Source of the DNA: Acetobacter peroxydans
GTDB lineage: Bacteria > Pseudomonadota > Alphaproteobacteria > Acetobacterales > Acetobacteraceae
Length of the DNA stretch: 64,000 nucleotides
Assembly: GCF_006539345.1 (NCBI RefSeq)
Contig: NZ_BJMV01000002.1
Location: 1 to 64,000 of the forward strand
Reading direction: 5' to 3'
Every line of letters starts with the position of its first letter. Within the stretch, counting starts at the first letter, position 1. The position numbers and the translations under genes were made by a program. The notes under the pieces were generated by a model that was not told the origin of the DNA, did no database searches, and worked only from the letters and a program-made list of their open reading frames with translations. This document shows, one piece after another, positions 33,484-42,610 of this stretch.

Positions 33484-33960
33484 TCAGATGATGGAGGTCC
33501 GGGGTGGGGGCAGCAGGGGTGTTATACCCTGCCCGGCAGGAAGGGCCTGCTCACGCGGCAGACGCATTGTGACAGCGCGCAGAGGCCGCGGGGTGGTAAG
33601 GTGATAAGCGTCCGCTGTGGCGGCAGGGCTTTGCCCGGAGGCGGCGCAGCAGGGCATGGCCTGCTCGTGCGTGCGATGCGGTGTGTGCAGGCAGGCGTTA
33701 GCCCTGCCTGCTTTCCCCAACCCGGAGGGGGGGGACACCACGGTTCTATGCCGGGGCAGAACGTTGAGGTCAGCGGAAGAGTGGCCTCCGGCCATGCCTG
33801 CCGTCTGCCTATCGTTATGGCATGGCATGGTATGCTGTGCCGCGTGCATGATCATGGCAGAGCCGCCCTGCATAGCTGTAGCATGGGCAAAAGTTGGTAC
33901 ACCCGCTGCAAACAGCAGGCCCAGAATGCTCACGACAAGGCTGATCGCACGGCGGGACAT
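33484..33960 (-). CDS. Small secreted His/Met/Cys-containing protein of the cop operon (CopL-like position)
   Basis: Protein of about 158 residues. A signal peptide (SRRAISLVVSILGLLFAAGV, then an AHA site) is followed by a segment with many His and Met residues (AMIMHAAQHTMPCHNDRQ, GGHSS) and a CC pair. No domain is recognised. It is the first gene of the leftward copper unit, 84 bases before copA, the place occupied in Xanthomonas by copL, a small Cys/His-rich protein needed for copper-induced expression. A periplasmic copper chaperone or sensor role is inference. An upstream ATG at 33978 overlaps the proposed CsoR site; 33960 is preferred. Ribosome-binding site weak. Confidence 0.6.
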   Translation of the reverse strand: MSRRAISLVVSILGLLFAAGVPTFAHATAMQGGSAMIMHAAQHTMPCHNDRQTAGMAGGHSSADLNVLPRHRTVVSPPSGLGKAGRANACLHTPHRTHEQAMPCCAASGQSPAATADAYHLTTPRPLRAVTMRLPREQALPAGQGITPLLPPPRTSII

Positions 33961-33970
33961 GGCTTGAAGA

Positions 33971-33986
33971 TACCCCATGGGGGCAT
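33971..33986. promoter_or_regulatory. CsoR-type operator candidate between the divergent copper genes
   Basis: TACCCCATGGGGGCAT is a pseudo-palindrome of C and G tracts flanked by TA/AT, the arrangement found in operators of CsoR proteins. It lies 11 bases before the leftward cop unit and about 63 bases before the P-type ATPase start, and a TATATA that could be a -10 box (33985-33990) overlaps its right end. A csoR gene is encoded nearby, so this is the likely shared control site. Confidence 0.6.
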
Positions 33987-34048
33987 ATATAGCAAATGAA
34001 AGCGCGCCAGAAACCAAGGCGCTGGCTGTAAAGGGAGCGCGTGTGATC

Positions 34049-36448
34049 ATGGGGCAGACAATCAGCTTTCCGGTGGAGGGAATGTCCTGCGCCAGTTGCG
34101 CCGCCCGGCTTGAAAAAGTGCTGGACCGGCTCGATGGTGTGCAGGCGTCGGTCAACTTCGCCACCACGCGCGCGCAGGTTTCCCTGTCTGATGGCCATGC
34201 GGGCATGGCGGATGTGCTGGCAGCGGTCAGGCAGGCGGGATTTGCCCCTGCTACCCGCAGTCTTGATCTGAGCCTGAGCGGGTTGTCCTGTGCATCCTGC
34301 GTGGGGCGGGTGGAAAAAGTGCTGAACGCCCTGCCTTCCGTGCAGGCGAGCGTCAATCTGGCGACTGAGCGTGCCCATGTCAGCTTTGTGCCGGGGGTGG
34401 TGGATGTACCCACCCTGATTGCCGCTGTGGAAAAAGCCGGATACGGCGCGCGCCTTTACGAAGAGCAGAACAGTCAGGACGAAGCCCGCGCGCAGCAGCG
34501 GGTATGGCGGCGGGCTGTGTGGGAATTTGGTCTGGCCGCAGTGCTCAGTGTGCCGTTTGTGGTGCAGATGATTGCCATGATGGCGGGTCTGTCCATGATG
34601 GACATGCCTCGTGTGCTGCAACTCGTGCTGGCGGGCGTGGTGTTGTTCGGCTGCGGGCGCGGCCTGTTCCGGGCCGCGTGGCGCGCCTTGCGCGGCGGTG
34701 CGGCCAACATGGATGTACTGGTGGTCATGGGTACGGGCGTGGCCTGGATATTCAGCGCCGTTGTTACGCTCATGAAGCTCGATCAGCCGGTTTATTTCGA
34801 GGCCAGCGCCCTTGTGGTGACCCTTGTGCTGCTAGGCCGCCTGCTTGAGGCCCGCGCCAAGGCCAGTGCGGGTGCGGGCATGGCCAGTCTGCTCCGGCTT
34901 CAGCCCCGGATCGCCCATGTCGAGCGCTCCGGTGGTGTGGTGGATGAAAGTGTTGACCAGCTTGCCATAGGCGATGTGTTCGTGGTGCGCCCCGGCGAGA
35001 GCATTCCGGTGGATGGTGAGGTGCTGGAAGGCCAGTCCGAAGTGAACGAGGCCATGCTCACGGGAGAGAGCAATCTGGTGCCCAGGGCGGCGGGAGCGGG
35101 CGTGTTTGCCGGAACGCTGAACCAGACCGGCGCCCTGCGCGTACGCGCGACCAAGGTGGGGGCGCAGACAGTTCTGGCCAGTATTGTGCAGATGGTGCAG
35201 CAGGCGCAGGGCAGCAAGGCCAGCGTGCAGCGTCTGGCGGACCGGGTTTCTGCAGTTTTTGTGCCCGCTGTGCTGGTGCTTGCCGTACTGACCTTCGGGG
35301 CAACGTGGCTGGTGACGGGCTCTGCTACAACCAGCCTTGTCCATGCCGTGTCGGTGCTGGTGATTGCCTGCCCCTGTGCGCTGGGGCTGGCCACGCCAAC
35401 GGCTATCATGGTGGGCACGGGGCTGGGGGCGCGGGCAGGTATTCTGTTCAGGAATGCCGATGCGCTGGAACAGGCGCGCAGGCTGACCCTGCTTGTTACC
35501 GACAAGACCGGCACGCTTACCCGTGGCCAGCCCGGTGTTGTGGCCAGTCAGACGGCGGAGGGAATCCAGCCCGATGACTTCCTGCGTCTGGCCTGCGCGC
35601 TGGAGCAGAATTCAGAGCATCCACTGGCGCGGGCTGTCATGGACTATGCCCGTGCCGCCGGTATCGCGCCTGTGGCTGTGGAGGATTTCAAGGCAGTGCC
35701 GGGGCAGGGGGTCAGCGCCCGCGTGGGCGGGCAGGCCGTGCGTCTGGGATCTCCCGACTTCCTGAGCCAGAATGGCTGTGTGGTGGATAGCGCGCTGGTG
35801 CAGGCATGGCAGGCTGAGGGGCGCACGGCTATTGGGGTCGCGCGCGAGCAGACGGTGCTGGGCTATCTCGCCCTTGCGGATGAAATCCGACCTGAAGCCC
35901 GCACGGCCATTGCCGCCCTGCGCGCGCGCGGGCTGCGTATTGTCATGCTGACAGGCGATAACGAGCGGGCGGCGCAGGCCGTGGCGCGGCAGGTCGGCAT
36001 TGACGAGGTGGTGGCAGGCGTTCTGCCTGACGGCAAGGCAGCGGAAATTGCCCGCCTCAAAGGCACAAGCCATTGCGTGGGCATGGTGGGTGACGGGATT
36101 AACGATGCGCCTGCGCTGGCTTCGGCCGATGTCAGCTTTGCAATCGGGGCGGGCGCGGATGTTGCACTGGAAACGGCGGATGTTGTGCTGGTGCGTAGTG
36201 ACCTGATGGCAGTGGTTGATGCCATTTCCCTTTCACACGCAACGGTTGGGAAAATCCGTCAGAACCTGTTTTTTGCGTTTATCTATAACCTTCTGGGCCT
36301 GCCGCTGGCCGCTTTCGGTGCGCTCAACCCCGTTCTGGCCGGAGCCGCGATGGCCATGAGTTCCGTCTCGGTTGTCAGCAACTCCCTGCTCCTCAACCGC
36401 TGGAAACCAGCTCGCCGTTCGGCCTTCGAGTCCTCTCCGAGCGCCTGA
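34049..36448 (+). CDS. copA: Cu(I)-translocating P1B-type ATPase
   Basis: Copper exporter of about 799 residues in the inner membrane. There are two N-terminal heavy-metal domains, each with GMSCASC or GLSCASC (near residues 12 and 80). Membrane helices follow, with the ion-binding CPC in VIACPCALGLATPTA. The cytosolic part has the phosphorylation site DKTGTLTRG, the SEHPLARA motif (HP) and the GDGINDAPALASADV hinge. It pumps Cu(I) out of the cytoplasm using ATP. AGGGAG lies 11 bases before the ATG at 34049 and five before an in-frame GTG at 34043, so either may be used; the frame is open to 33977. It is divergent from the periplasmic copper genes with a candidate CsoR site between. Confidence 0.94.
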   Translation: MGQTISFPVEGMSCASCAARLEKVLDRLDGVQASVNFATTRAQVSLSDGHAGMADVLAAVRQAGFAPATRSLDLSLSGLSCASCVGRVEKVLNALPSVQASVNLATERAHVSFVPGVVDVPTLIAAVEKAGYGARLYEEQNSQDEARAQQRVWRRAVWEFGLAAVLSVPFVVQMIAMMAGLSMMDMPRVLQLVLAGVVLFGCGRGLFRAAWRALRGGAANMDVLVVMGTGVAWIFSAVVTLMKLDQPVYFEASALVVTLVLLGRLLEARAKASAGAGMASLLRLQPRIAHVERSGGVVDESVDQLAIGDVFVVRPGESIPVDGEVLEGQSEVNEAMLTGESNLVPRAAGAGVFAGTLNQTGALRVRATKVGAQTVLASIVQMVQQAQGSKASVQRLADRVSAVFVPAVLVLAVLTFGATWLVTGSATTSLVHAVSVLVIACPCALGLATPTAIMVGTGLGARAGILFRNADALEQARRLTLLVTDKTGTLTRGQPGVVASQTAEGIQPDDFLRLACALEQNSEHPLARAVMDYARAAGIAPVAVEDFKAVPGQGVSARVGGQAVRLGSPDFLSQNGCVVDSALVQAWQAEGRTAIGVAREQTVLGYLALADEIRPEARTAIAALRARGLRIVMLTGDNERAAQAVARQVGIDEVVAGVLPDGKAAEIARLKGTSHCVGMVGDGINDAPALASADVSFAIGAGADVALETADVVLVRSDLMAVVDAISLSHATVGKIRQNLFFAFIYNLLGLPLAAFGALNPVLAGAAMAMSSVSVVSNSLLLNRWKPARRSAFESSPSA

Positions 36449-36486
36449 AGGGCAGGGCCGCCGCATGGGGGGCAGCCCTGCGCGGT

Positions 36487-37095
36487 TCAGCTATGGCAGA
36501 GTGTTACGCCTGCATCGTGCAAAGCACGTAGGGTGGGGGCAGGTGAAGCTTCCAGCCCGCGTGTGGCATCTGTCAGCAGGAAGGTGCTGAACCCTGCTGC
36601 GACTGCATCCTGCGCGGTGTTGCGCACGCAGTATTCCAGCGCCAGCCCACAGACAAAAACCCGCTCGATACCGTGCTGCCGGAGTGTTTCATCCAGCCGC
36701 GCGCCTTCGGTGGTCTGGCCTTCAAAGGCGGAATAGGCATCCAGCTCGGTATCCTGCCCTTTCAGGACAAGAAGATTGCCCTGCGGCAGGTTGAGGGCAG
36801 GTGAAAGGGCTGCCCCCTCTGTGTCAGCCACGCAGTGGACAGGCCATGCCCCTGAAGGTGTAAAGGAACCATGCTCCGCCGGGTGCCAGTCCAGACTGGC
36901 GATGACCATGCCGAAAGGTTGCTGCGCCAGCGCATTGATAACCGGCAGAACGGCATCTCCTTCCGGCACGGCCAGAGCGCCACCGGGCAGGAAATCATTC
37001 TGCACATCCACAATGATCAGTGCATCTGCCGGGCCGATTACGGGCAGTTTCATGGCAGGCAGCGATGTTGGCAGGAGCGGCGCGCTTTGTGTCAT
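36487..37095 (-). CDS. pncA: Nicotinamidase (pyrazinamidase)
   Basis: Cysteine hydrolase of 202 residues that converts nicotinamide to nicotinate for NAD salvage. Active-site Asp is in LIIVDVQNDFLPGGALAV, metal ligands follow (DWHPAEHGSF), and the nucleophilic Cys is in FVCGLALEYCVRNTA. The pathway's next enzyme, PncB, is encoded 2 kb away on the same strand, with gltX and a small acidic protein gene between. An internal ATG at residue 16 is another possible start. It is convergent with the copper ATPase gene, with 38 bases between. Confidence 0.92.
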   Translation of the reverse strand: MTQSAPLLPTSLPAMKLPVIGPADALIIVDVQNDFLPGGALAVPEGDAVLPVINALAQQPFGMVIASLDWHPAEHGSFTPSGAWPVHCVADTEGAALSPALNLPQGNLLVLKGQDTELDAYSAFEGQTTEGARLDETLRQHGIERVFVCGLALEYCVRNTAQDAVAAGFSTFLLTDATRGLEASPAPTLRALHDAGVTLCHS

Positions 37096-37166
37096 GGCGA
37101 GGTCTTTCCGGTCGGTATGTGGGGCGGCAGCTCCCGCTGGTAGGCTGGAAAAAGGAAGCGGCGCGC

Positions 37167-38498
37167 TCAGGCGCCGGGTTTAAGACGGGCGAGCACCCGT
37201 GCGCGGCCCATGAGGGGCAGCAGGTCGCGCAGTTCAGGCCCCTGTTCCTCGCCGGTCAGAGCCAGACGGAGCGGGTGGAACAGCGTTTTGCCAGAACGGC
37301 CAGTGCGCTCGCGCAGGGCGGCTGTCCAGCTTTTCCAGGTGGTTTCATCCCACGGTTCGGCCGGTAGCAGGCTCGCGGCCTCGGCCAGAAAGGCGTCTTC
37401 ACCGTCCTGCACGGGGGGAATAATATCTTCCATGACAACCTGAAACCACAGCCGCGCTTCGGACAGCAGTTCGATATTGCCGCGAATGGCGAGCCAGAAC
37501 GCTTCTGTCGCCCCTTGTGGCAGACGGTCTGCGACGGCGCTGAAAGGCAGGGTGGCCAGTAGCTTGTGGTTGAGCGCCAGAAGCTGGCGGGTGTCGAACC
37601 GCGCCGCCGAGCGCGAAATGCGCGAGAGGTCATAAACCGCCGCCTGTTCGTCAAACGGCAGCAGCACGGGGTCTTCCGATGAGCCAAGGCGGGCCAGATA
37701 GGCCACAAGTGCTTCGGCTTCCACGCCGTCCTGACGCAGGGTGCGCAGCGAACACGCATCGAAACGCTTGGACAGCTTGCCGCCGTTTTCATCCAGCAGC
37801 AGCGGCAGGTGGGCAAAACGGAAATGATCTGCCCGCGCGCCCAGTGCCTGCGCGATGTCGATCTGCACGCCCGTATTGGTTACGTGGTCTTCGCCCCGGA
37901 TGATATGCGTAACCCCGGTTTCAAGGTCGTCCACCACGGAGGCGAGGGTGTACAGCACCGTGCCATCGGCACGGACAAGCACCGGATCAGAAATGGAGGG
38001 GAGTTTGACCTGACAGTCCCCCATCACCATATCGCGCCAGCGGATAATGGCATTATCCGACAATTTAAAGCGCCAGTAAGGTGTTTTGCCGTTGGCCAAC
38101 GCCTGTGCAAGCTGGGTGGGGGTCATTTTGAGCATCGCGCGGTCATAGACCGGGGCACGGCGCTGGCGGATCTGCTGCTCGCGCTTGGTGGCCAGTTCGT
38201 GCTCGCTTTCAAAACACGGATACAGCCGCCCCGATGCCTTGAGCGCTTCTATGGCGCGGTCGTACCGATCCAGCCGGTCTGTCTGGCGGAAGGTTTCTGT
38301 CCAGCTAATGCCGAGCCATTGCAGGTCCTGCCGCAGCGCATCGGCCAGATCCTCGCGTGAGCGGGCGGTATCGGTGTCGTCAATCCGCAGTTGGAACTCG
38401 CCGCCGTGGCGGCGGGCATACAGGGCATTGGCAAGGGCAAGACGAGCATTGCCAACATGCAGAAGGCCGGTCGGGCTGGGCGCGAAGCGAAGTTTCAT
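37167..38498 (-). CDS. gltX: Glutamyl-tRNA synthetase
   Basis: Class I aminoacyl-tRNA synthetase of 443 residues. The HIGH motif reads HVGN in APSPTGLLHVGNARLALAN near residue 15; the KMSKS motif reads KLSKR in ENGGKLSKRFDA near 240. The acceptor-binding domain is RWRDMVMGDCQVKLPSISDP and the C-terminal anticodon-binding domain is complete. It is the shorter type found in alphaproteobacteria, many of which carry two GltX paralogues that share charging of tRNA-Glu and tRNA-Gln; whether this one is discriminating cannot be told from sequence. It lies between two NAD salvage genes. Confidence 0.92.
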   Translation of the reverse strand: MKLRFAPSPTGLLHVGNARLALANALYARRHGGEFQLRIDDTDTARSREDLADALRQDLQWLGISWTETFRQTDRLDRYDRAIEALKASGRLYPCFESEHELATKREQQIRQRRAPVYDRAMLKMTPTQLAQALANGKTPYWRFKLSDNAIIRWRDMVMGDCQVKLPSISDPVLVRADGTVLYTLASVVDDLETGVTHIIRGEDHVTNTGVQIDIAQALGARADHFRFAHLPLLLDENGGKLSKRFDACSLRTLRQDGVEAEALVAYLARLGSSEDPVLLPFDEQAAVYDLSRISRSAARFDTRQLLALNHKLLATLPFSAVADRLPQGATEAFWLAIRGNIELLSEARLWFQVVMEDIIPPVQDGEDAFLAEAASLLPAEPWDETTWKSWTAALRERTGRSGKTLFHPLRLALTGEEQGPELRDLLPLMGRARVLARLKPGA

Positions 38499-38671
38499 GA
38501 CACAGGCTTATGCCTCGAAAACAGCCAGAACGCCAGCGGCAACAGTGCGTTCAGCCCCCGCCTGTGCCCGCCTGTGCGCGATGCCTGATCAGCACCGCTT
38601 AGCCAGTCCTGTGGAACCGTCTTGGCTTGTCTGGGGCAGCCCGGTTCCGTGTGGGACAGGGCTGTCCGGTT

Positions 38672-39136
38672 TCAGTGCCAGTCTGGTGTCAGGGGCAGGT
38701 CGGTATCGTCATCATCGTCGGGCAGGGCGTCTTCATCGTCATCCGTGCCGAGCAGGGACAGCACATCGTCATCCACCACCAGACGGCGCGGGTCGATCGC
38801 GCGCCAGTCGCGTTCCATGGGGGTGGCAGGCGTGGCGGTAAAGTCGTCCAGTTCGTTGGCCGAACGCCAGCCGTCCTCGTCCGCGTCGATCACTTCGGCA
38901 TCTTCACCAAAGCTCAGCCACGCTTCCAGCACGTCGCGCGCCGCTGCGCCCGGCACCCGGCAGCGCTCGATGCTGTCGCGCACATAGGCACGGGCAAAGG
39001 CGTTAGCATGGGCCAGATCGTGGAAAACCCCGACTTCCTCCACGGTATTATCCTCAGCCGGCCCGGAAAGATCCATGATGCGGACTTTCCATTCCTGCGG
39101 GTCAGCGGATTGTGTGGTTTCGGTTGTATCGCTCAT
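38672..39136 (-). CDS. Acidic protein, uncharacterised
   Basis: Protein of 154 residues with strongly acidic composition. The middle (about 20-100) contains EWKVRIMDLSG, HDLAHANAFARAYVRDSIER and EAWLSFGEDAEVIDADEDGW and looks folded. The C-terminal 30 residues are almost entirely Asp/Glu with a few others (DDDEDALPDDDDDTDLP). No signal peptide or membrane segment is seen, and I do not recognise a family. It starts 11 bases from the pncB gene end in an otherwise housekeeping stretch, and ordinary base composition suggests a native gene. Confidence 0.7.
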   Translation of the reverse strand: MSDTTETTQSADPQEWKVRIMDLSGPAEDNTVEEVGVFHDLAHANAFARAYVRDSIERCRVPGAAARDVLEAWLSFGEDAEVIDADEDGWRSANELDDFTATPATPMERDWRAIDPRRLVVDDDVLSLLGTDDDEDALPDDDDDTDLPLTPDWH

Positions 39137-39147
39137 GGGTGTTCCTG

Positions 39148-40371
39148 TCAGGATTGGGCGGTTCTGTCCGTGGTGGCACCGAGACGCTGGGCCGCGCGCG
39201 TGGAGGGCAGGAGAAACTCCCGCCCCATTTTGACACGTTCCTGCCCATTATAAGCGATGATGTCAGCCGTTGCGTAGGTTTCGTTCCACCGTTCGGGAAT
39301 ATAGGAACCGGTGCCTACAACGTCGAGCGGGGCGCGGGCATCGGCCATGCAGGCACATTTGGTAACCCCGAACCCCGATGAGCCGATAATCTTCACGCGC
39401 GGGAAGCCCGCTTCGTCCAGTGCATCACGCATGGACCAGACTGCTGCGGCGGAAACGCCGGTGCCGATCAGGTAGCGCAGTTCCTTGTCCGAGCGGTAGC
39501 GGCGCAGGGCCTGCGGGGCGTGCCGGTTGAGAACCGCATAGGATTCCTGCGGGTTCAGTCCTTCCATGAACCGCCCGCCATGGGTGTCCAGACGCACAGC
39601 CATGCGCCCTGCGGCCGCCAGTTCGGGAAAACGGCGGCAGACTGCCAGTGCGTCCGTGATTTCCTGACCGAAATAATCCACCAGAACCACAAGGTCCGTC
39701 TCGGGAAAGGTTTCATGGAACATCTCGGCTGCTCGCACGGTCGATCCCGCATAGCCGATGAGGGCGTGGGGCATGGTGCCAAGTCCGTGGGGCGTGTCAA
39801 AAAACGCAGCCACGGCATCGTTTGCGGTGCCGACAAAGCCTATTGCACCGTCCCTGCGGGCCGCGCGTCCGCCGACCGATGCAGCATAAGCCATGAGTTC
39901 CTGCATTTCAAAACCGGCGCAGTGCCGGGCATCCATGGCCAGAAACTGCGTGCGCGGCAGGGAGAGCGCCATCTGGTAAGCCCGCAGTGCGGCAACACAC
40001 GGGCTGCCCAGCTTTTGCAGCAAAAGCGTTTCCAGATCGGCCAGATGGGTAAAGGAGCCCGTTACGTAAACCAGTGGTTCCCCAGCGCCGACCCATTCGC
40101 CTTCAGGATGAACGATTTCAATCTCACACGGGCTGTTACGCTCGGCCATGACATTTTCAAGCCAGCGCAGCATGAGTGTTGGGGCCGAAATGACGGGTGT
40201 GCGGATAAAGAAGGCATAGGTTACGGCGCAGTCGCCAAAGGCGCTGACAATCCGCCGGGTGCGGTTGAAGTAGGAATCCGTTCTGGAGCGGATTTCCGCA
40301 TCGGGCAGGGGGGCCGTGACCTGAGCCACATCCACGCCGGGGTGGATGGACTGACTGATGGGGGATGTCAT
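39148..40371 (-). CDS. pncB: Nicotinate phosphoribosyltransferase
   Basis: Enzyme of 407 residues that joins nicotinate to phosphoribosyl pyrophosphate, the committed step of NAD salvage. Recognised by the N-terminal YAFFIRTPV region, SVGGRAARRDGAIGFVGTAN, the phosphate-binding end VKIIGSSGFGVTK and VVGTGSYIPERWN. Together with pncA (36487-37095) it provides the nicotinamide-to-nicotinate-mononucleotide route. It is followed on the same strand by the acidic protein gene and gltX. Start by the only good ATG; the ribosome-binding site is moderate. Confidence 0.9.
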   Translation of the reverse strand: MTSPISQSIHPGVDVAQVTAPLPDAEIRSRTDSYFNRTRRIVSAFGDCAVTYAFFIRTPVISAPTLMLRWLENVMAERNSPCEIEIVHPEGEWVGAGEPLVYVTGSFTHLADLETLLLQKLGSPCVAALRAYQMALSLPRTQFLAMDARHCAGFEMQELMAYAASVGGRAARRDGAIGFVGTANDAVAAFFDTPHGLGTMPHALIGYAGSTVRAAEMFHETFPETDLVVLVDYFGQEITDALAVCRRFPELAAAGRMAVRLDTHGGRFMEGLNPQESYAVLNRHAPQALRRYRSDKELRYLIGTGVSAAAVWSMRDALDEAGFPRVKIIGSSGFGVTKCACMADARAPLDVVGTGSYIPERWNETYATADIIAYNGQERVKMGREFLLPSTRAAQRLGATTDRTAQS

Positions 40372-40483
40372 CCGTAAGTGCTCTTTCTGCCTGCGCGTGG
40401 CCGCCTGTTCAGGTGACCACGCATGACCTGAAACGGCCCCCCAGGTCGTTCCCGGTCATGATGATGAAAAAGCGGCCGGGCTG

Positions 40484-41863
40484 TTATGCCCGTCCGGTCA
40501 GTTCCTGCGCGATCAGGAAGGCCAGTTCCAGCGACTGCTCCGCATTCAGGCGCGGGTCGCAGAATGTTTCGTAACGATCCGCCAGATCATCTTCCGTCAG
40601 CCTGTGGGCACCGCCCACGCATTCGGTTACGTTCTGGCCGGTCATTTCCAGATGCACGCCCCCTGCGGGAACACCTTCGGCGGCGCAAACAGCAAAGAAG
40701 CCCTTGAGTTCGCCCACGATGGCATCGAACGAGCGGGTTTTCATTTTCTGCTGTGTCGAGATCGTGTTGCCGTGCATCGGGTCGCTCAGCCATGTCACGC
40801 TACGGCCGGTTTCCTTCACCGCGCGCATGATCGGCGGCAGGAACTGCTCGATCTTGTCCGCCCCCATGCGCGAGATCAGGGTAATGCGCCCGGCCTCGTT
40901 CGTGGGGTTGAGGATTTCCGTCAGACGGCGGATGTCATCTACGCTGGTGGTGGGCCCGACCTTGATGCCAATCGGGTTACGTACCCCGCGCAGGAACTCG
41001 ACATGCGCGCCATCGGGCTGGCGCGTGCGATCACCGATCCACACAAAATGCGCAGAGCAGTCATACCATTCGCCCGAGGTCGAATCGATGCGGGTCAGCG
41101 CCTGTTCGTAGGGCAGCAGCAGGGCTTCGTGCGAGGTGTAGAACTCGGTTTCGTCTATCTGGGCCGAGCTTTCGGCATCAATGCCGCAGGCCTGCATGAA
41201 GGCCAGCGTTTCGCCAATGCGTTCGGCCATGGCGCGGTAGCGTCCGGCCAGCGGTGAGCGCTCGACAAAGCCCAGATTCCAGCGATGCACCTGATGCAGG
41301 TTGGCATAGCCGCCGCGCGAGAAGGCGCGCAGCAGGTTCTGGATACCGGCCGACTGGAAGTAGCCAGTTTCCATGCGAACGGGGTCGGGAATACGGTCAT
41401 CCGGCGTGAAGGCTGGCCCGTTGATGATATCGCCCCGGTAGGAAGGCAGGCTGACGCCATTGACCGTTTCCATGTCAGCCGAGCGCGGCTTGGCGAACTG
41501 CCCCGCCATACGGCCCATTTTGATGACGGGCACCTTGGCCCCGAAGGTCAGCACAACCGCCATCTGCAACAGGACACGGAAGGTGTCGCGTACAATATCG
41601 GCCTTGAATTCGCTGAAGCTCTCGGCGCACGGCCCGCCCTGTAGCACAAAGGCCTTGCCCTGTGCGGCCAGTGCAAGCTGCTGGCGCAGGCGGCGTACCT
41701 CTCCGGCGAAGACCAGAGGCGGGTAGGCGCTCAGACGTTCTTCCACGGCGGCAAGGGCCGCCGCATCAGGATAAGTCGGAATCTGCCTGACAGGAAACGA
41801 ACGCCAGCTTTCCGGCATCCATGATGCAGACGTCGGGTTGGGCTGGGTGAGCGTTGCACTCAT
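40484..41863 (-). CDS. aroG: 3-deoxy-7-phosphoheptulonate synthase, class II (plant-like)
   Basis: Class II DAHP synthase of 459 residues, catalysing the first step of aromatic amino acid synthesis from erythrose 4-phosphate and phosphoenolpyruvate. Typical blocks are [69 protein letters not shown] and GIKVGPT. Cys, His, Glu and Asp metal ligands fall in these blocks and in [16 protein letters not shown] about seven bases before the ATG at 41863 supports this start; an ATG six codons further up is open. Single gene, with gaps of over 100 bases on either side. Confidence 0.92.
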   Translation of the reverse strand: MSATLTQPNPTSASWMPESWRSFPVRQIPTYPDAAALAAVEERLSAYPPLVFAGEVRRLRQQLALAAQGKAFVLQGGPCAESFSEFKADIVRDTFRVLLQMAVVLTFGAKVPVIKMGRMAGQFAKPRSADMETVNGVSLPSYRGDIINGPAFTPDDRIPDPVRMETGYFQSAGIQNLLRAFSRGGYANLHQVHRWNLGFVERSPLAGRYRAMAERIGETLAFMQACGIDAESSAQIDETEFYTSHEALLLPYEQALTRIDSTSGEWYDCSAHFVWIGDRTRQPDGAHVEFLRGVRNPIGIKVGPTTSVDDIRRLTEILNPTNEAGRITLISRMGADKIEQFLPPIMRAVKETGRSVTWLSDPMHGNTISTQQKMKTRSFDAIVGELKGFFAVCAAEGVPAGGVHLEMTGQNVTECVGGAHRLTEDDLADRYETFCDPRLNAEQSLELAFLIAQELTGRA

Positions 41864-42146
41864 AACGAAGTTCCCTGTCAATTCTGGCTATTATGGTTGA
41901 AATGGTGAAGAAACGGGCGGATAGCAACCCGGCCTGATCGACCTTTTGCGCTCTCCAAGCGTGTCTTTATGTCCAAAACTCATGGATTAGGCAAATTCAG
42001 GCCCGGCCTGCGCAGAGGCTGAGCGGTAAGGTAATTTGGAATCTCGGCGGGATGTGCCATAATACCGCCCCGGTAGAGGTGTCGTGTCGTGATGTGCGGT
42101 ACTGGGTTAGCCATCTTATATTATCAAGTCTTGCGGGGGATGCGCG

Positions 42147-42548
42147 ATGGTGCTGCTGCGTAAATCTGTTGTAAGCGCCCTGTGCGCCGCTGGTATCGGT
42201 TTTGTGATGGCAGGAGGTGCCGCGTGGGCCGATCCCGCGCTGACACCGAGTGACTCCATCTCCTTTGCCGAAGGCAATGCCGCAATGGACAGCGGGAGCG
42301 GCCAGCGTGCTTCCAGTACAGAAAAGAAGACTGTGCACGGCCACCGCAATCTGCCGCCGGGGTATCAGGATGCGCCGTCCATGGACTTTCAGCACGGTGA
42401 TGACCCTGATGAGCTGGCGAAGGTGCAGCGCGATGCCGTAACTGGCGCGGATGTTACCAAATATGGTTCAGCCTATCAGGCATCCAGCCCGTTTGGTACG
42501 GGGCAGGTGGGCGATTCCACAGGCAATGGCTGGGTTATTCCGCGCTGA
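42147..42548 (+). CDS. Small secreted protein, uncharacterised
   Basis: Protein of 133 residues. The N-terminus is a classical signal peptide (LLRKSVVSALCAAGIGFVMA, cleavage after AWA). The mature part is polar and Gly/Ser/Asp-rich, with GHRNLPPGYQDAPSMDF and a C-terminal GDSTGNGWVIPR, and looks unstructured. No family recognised. GGGGG lies upstream of the ATG. A similar-sized secreted protein is encoded 1 kb further on at 43537, though the two do not obviously align. Confidence 0.65.
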   Translation: MVLLRKSVVSALCAAGIGFVMAGGAAWADPALTPSDSISFAEGNAAMDSGSGQRASSTEKKTVHGHRNLPPGYQDAPSMDFQHGDDPDELAKVQRDAVTGADVTKYGSAYQASSPFGTGQVGDSTGNGWVIPR

Positions 42549-42551
42549 CAA

Positions 42552-42573
42552 CAGGCCCGGTTCAGCCGGGCTG
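42552..42573. terminator. Hairpin between convergent genes
   Basis: CAG-G-CCCGG (42552-42560) pairs with CCGGG-CTG (42566-42573), loop TTCAG with one bulged G. It lies just after the small secreted protein gene and before the convergent YigZ-family gene. No clear T run. Confidence 0.5.
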
Positions 42574-42610
42574 ATACGAGCCTGACCTGTTTGCCGGTCT
42601 GCTTGGCGGG

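Noticed and set aside
33815-34621. A 268-codon minus-strand frame over the start of the Cu(I) ATPase gene
   Set aside because: Antisense to conserved heavy-metal domains and without recognisable features.
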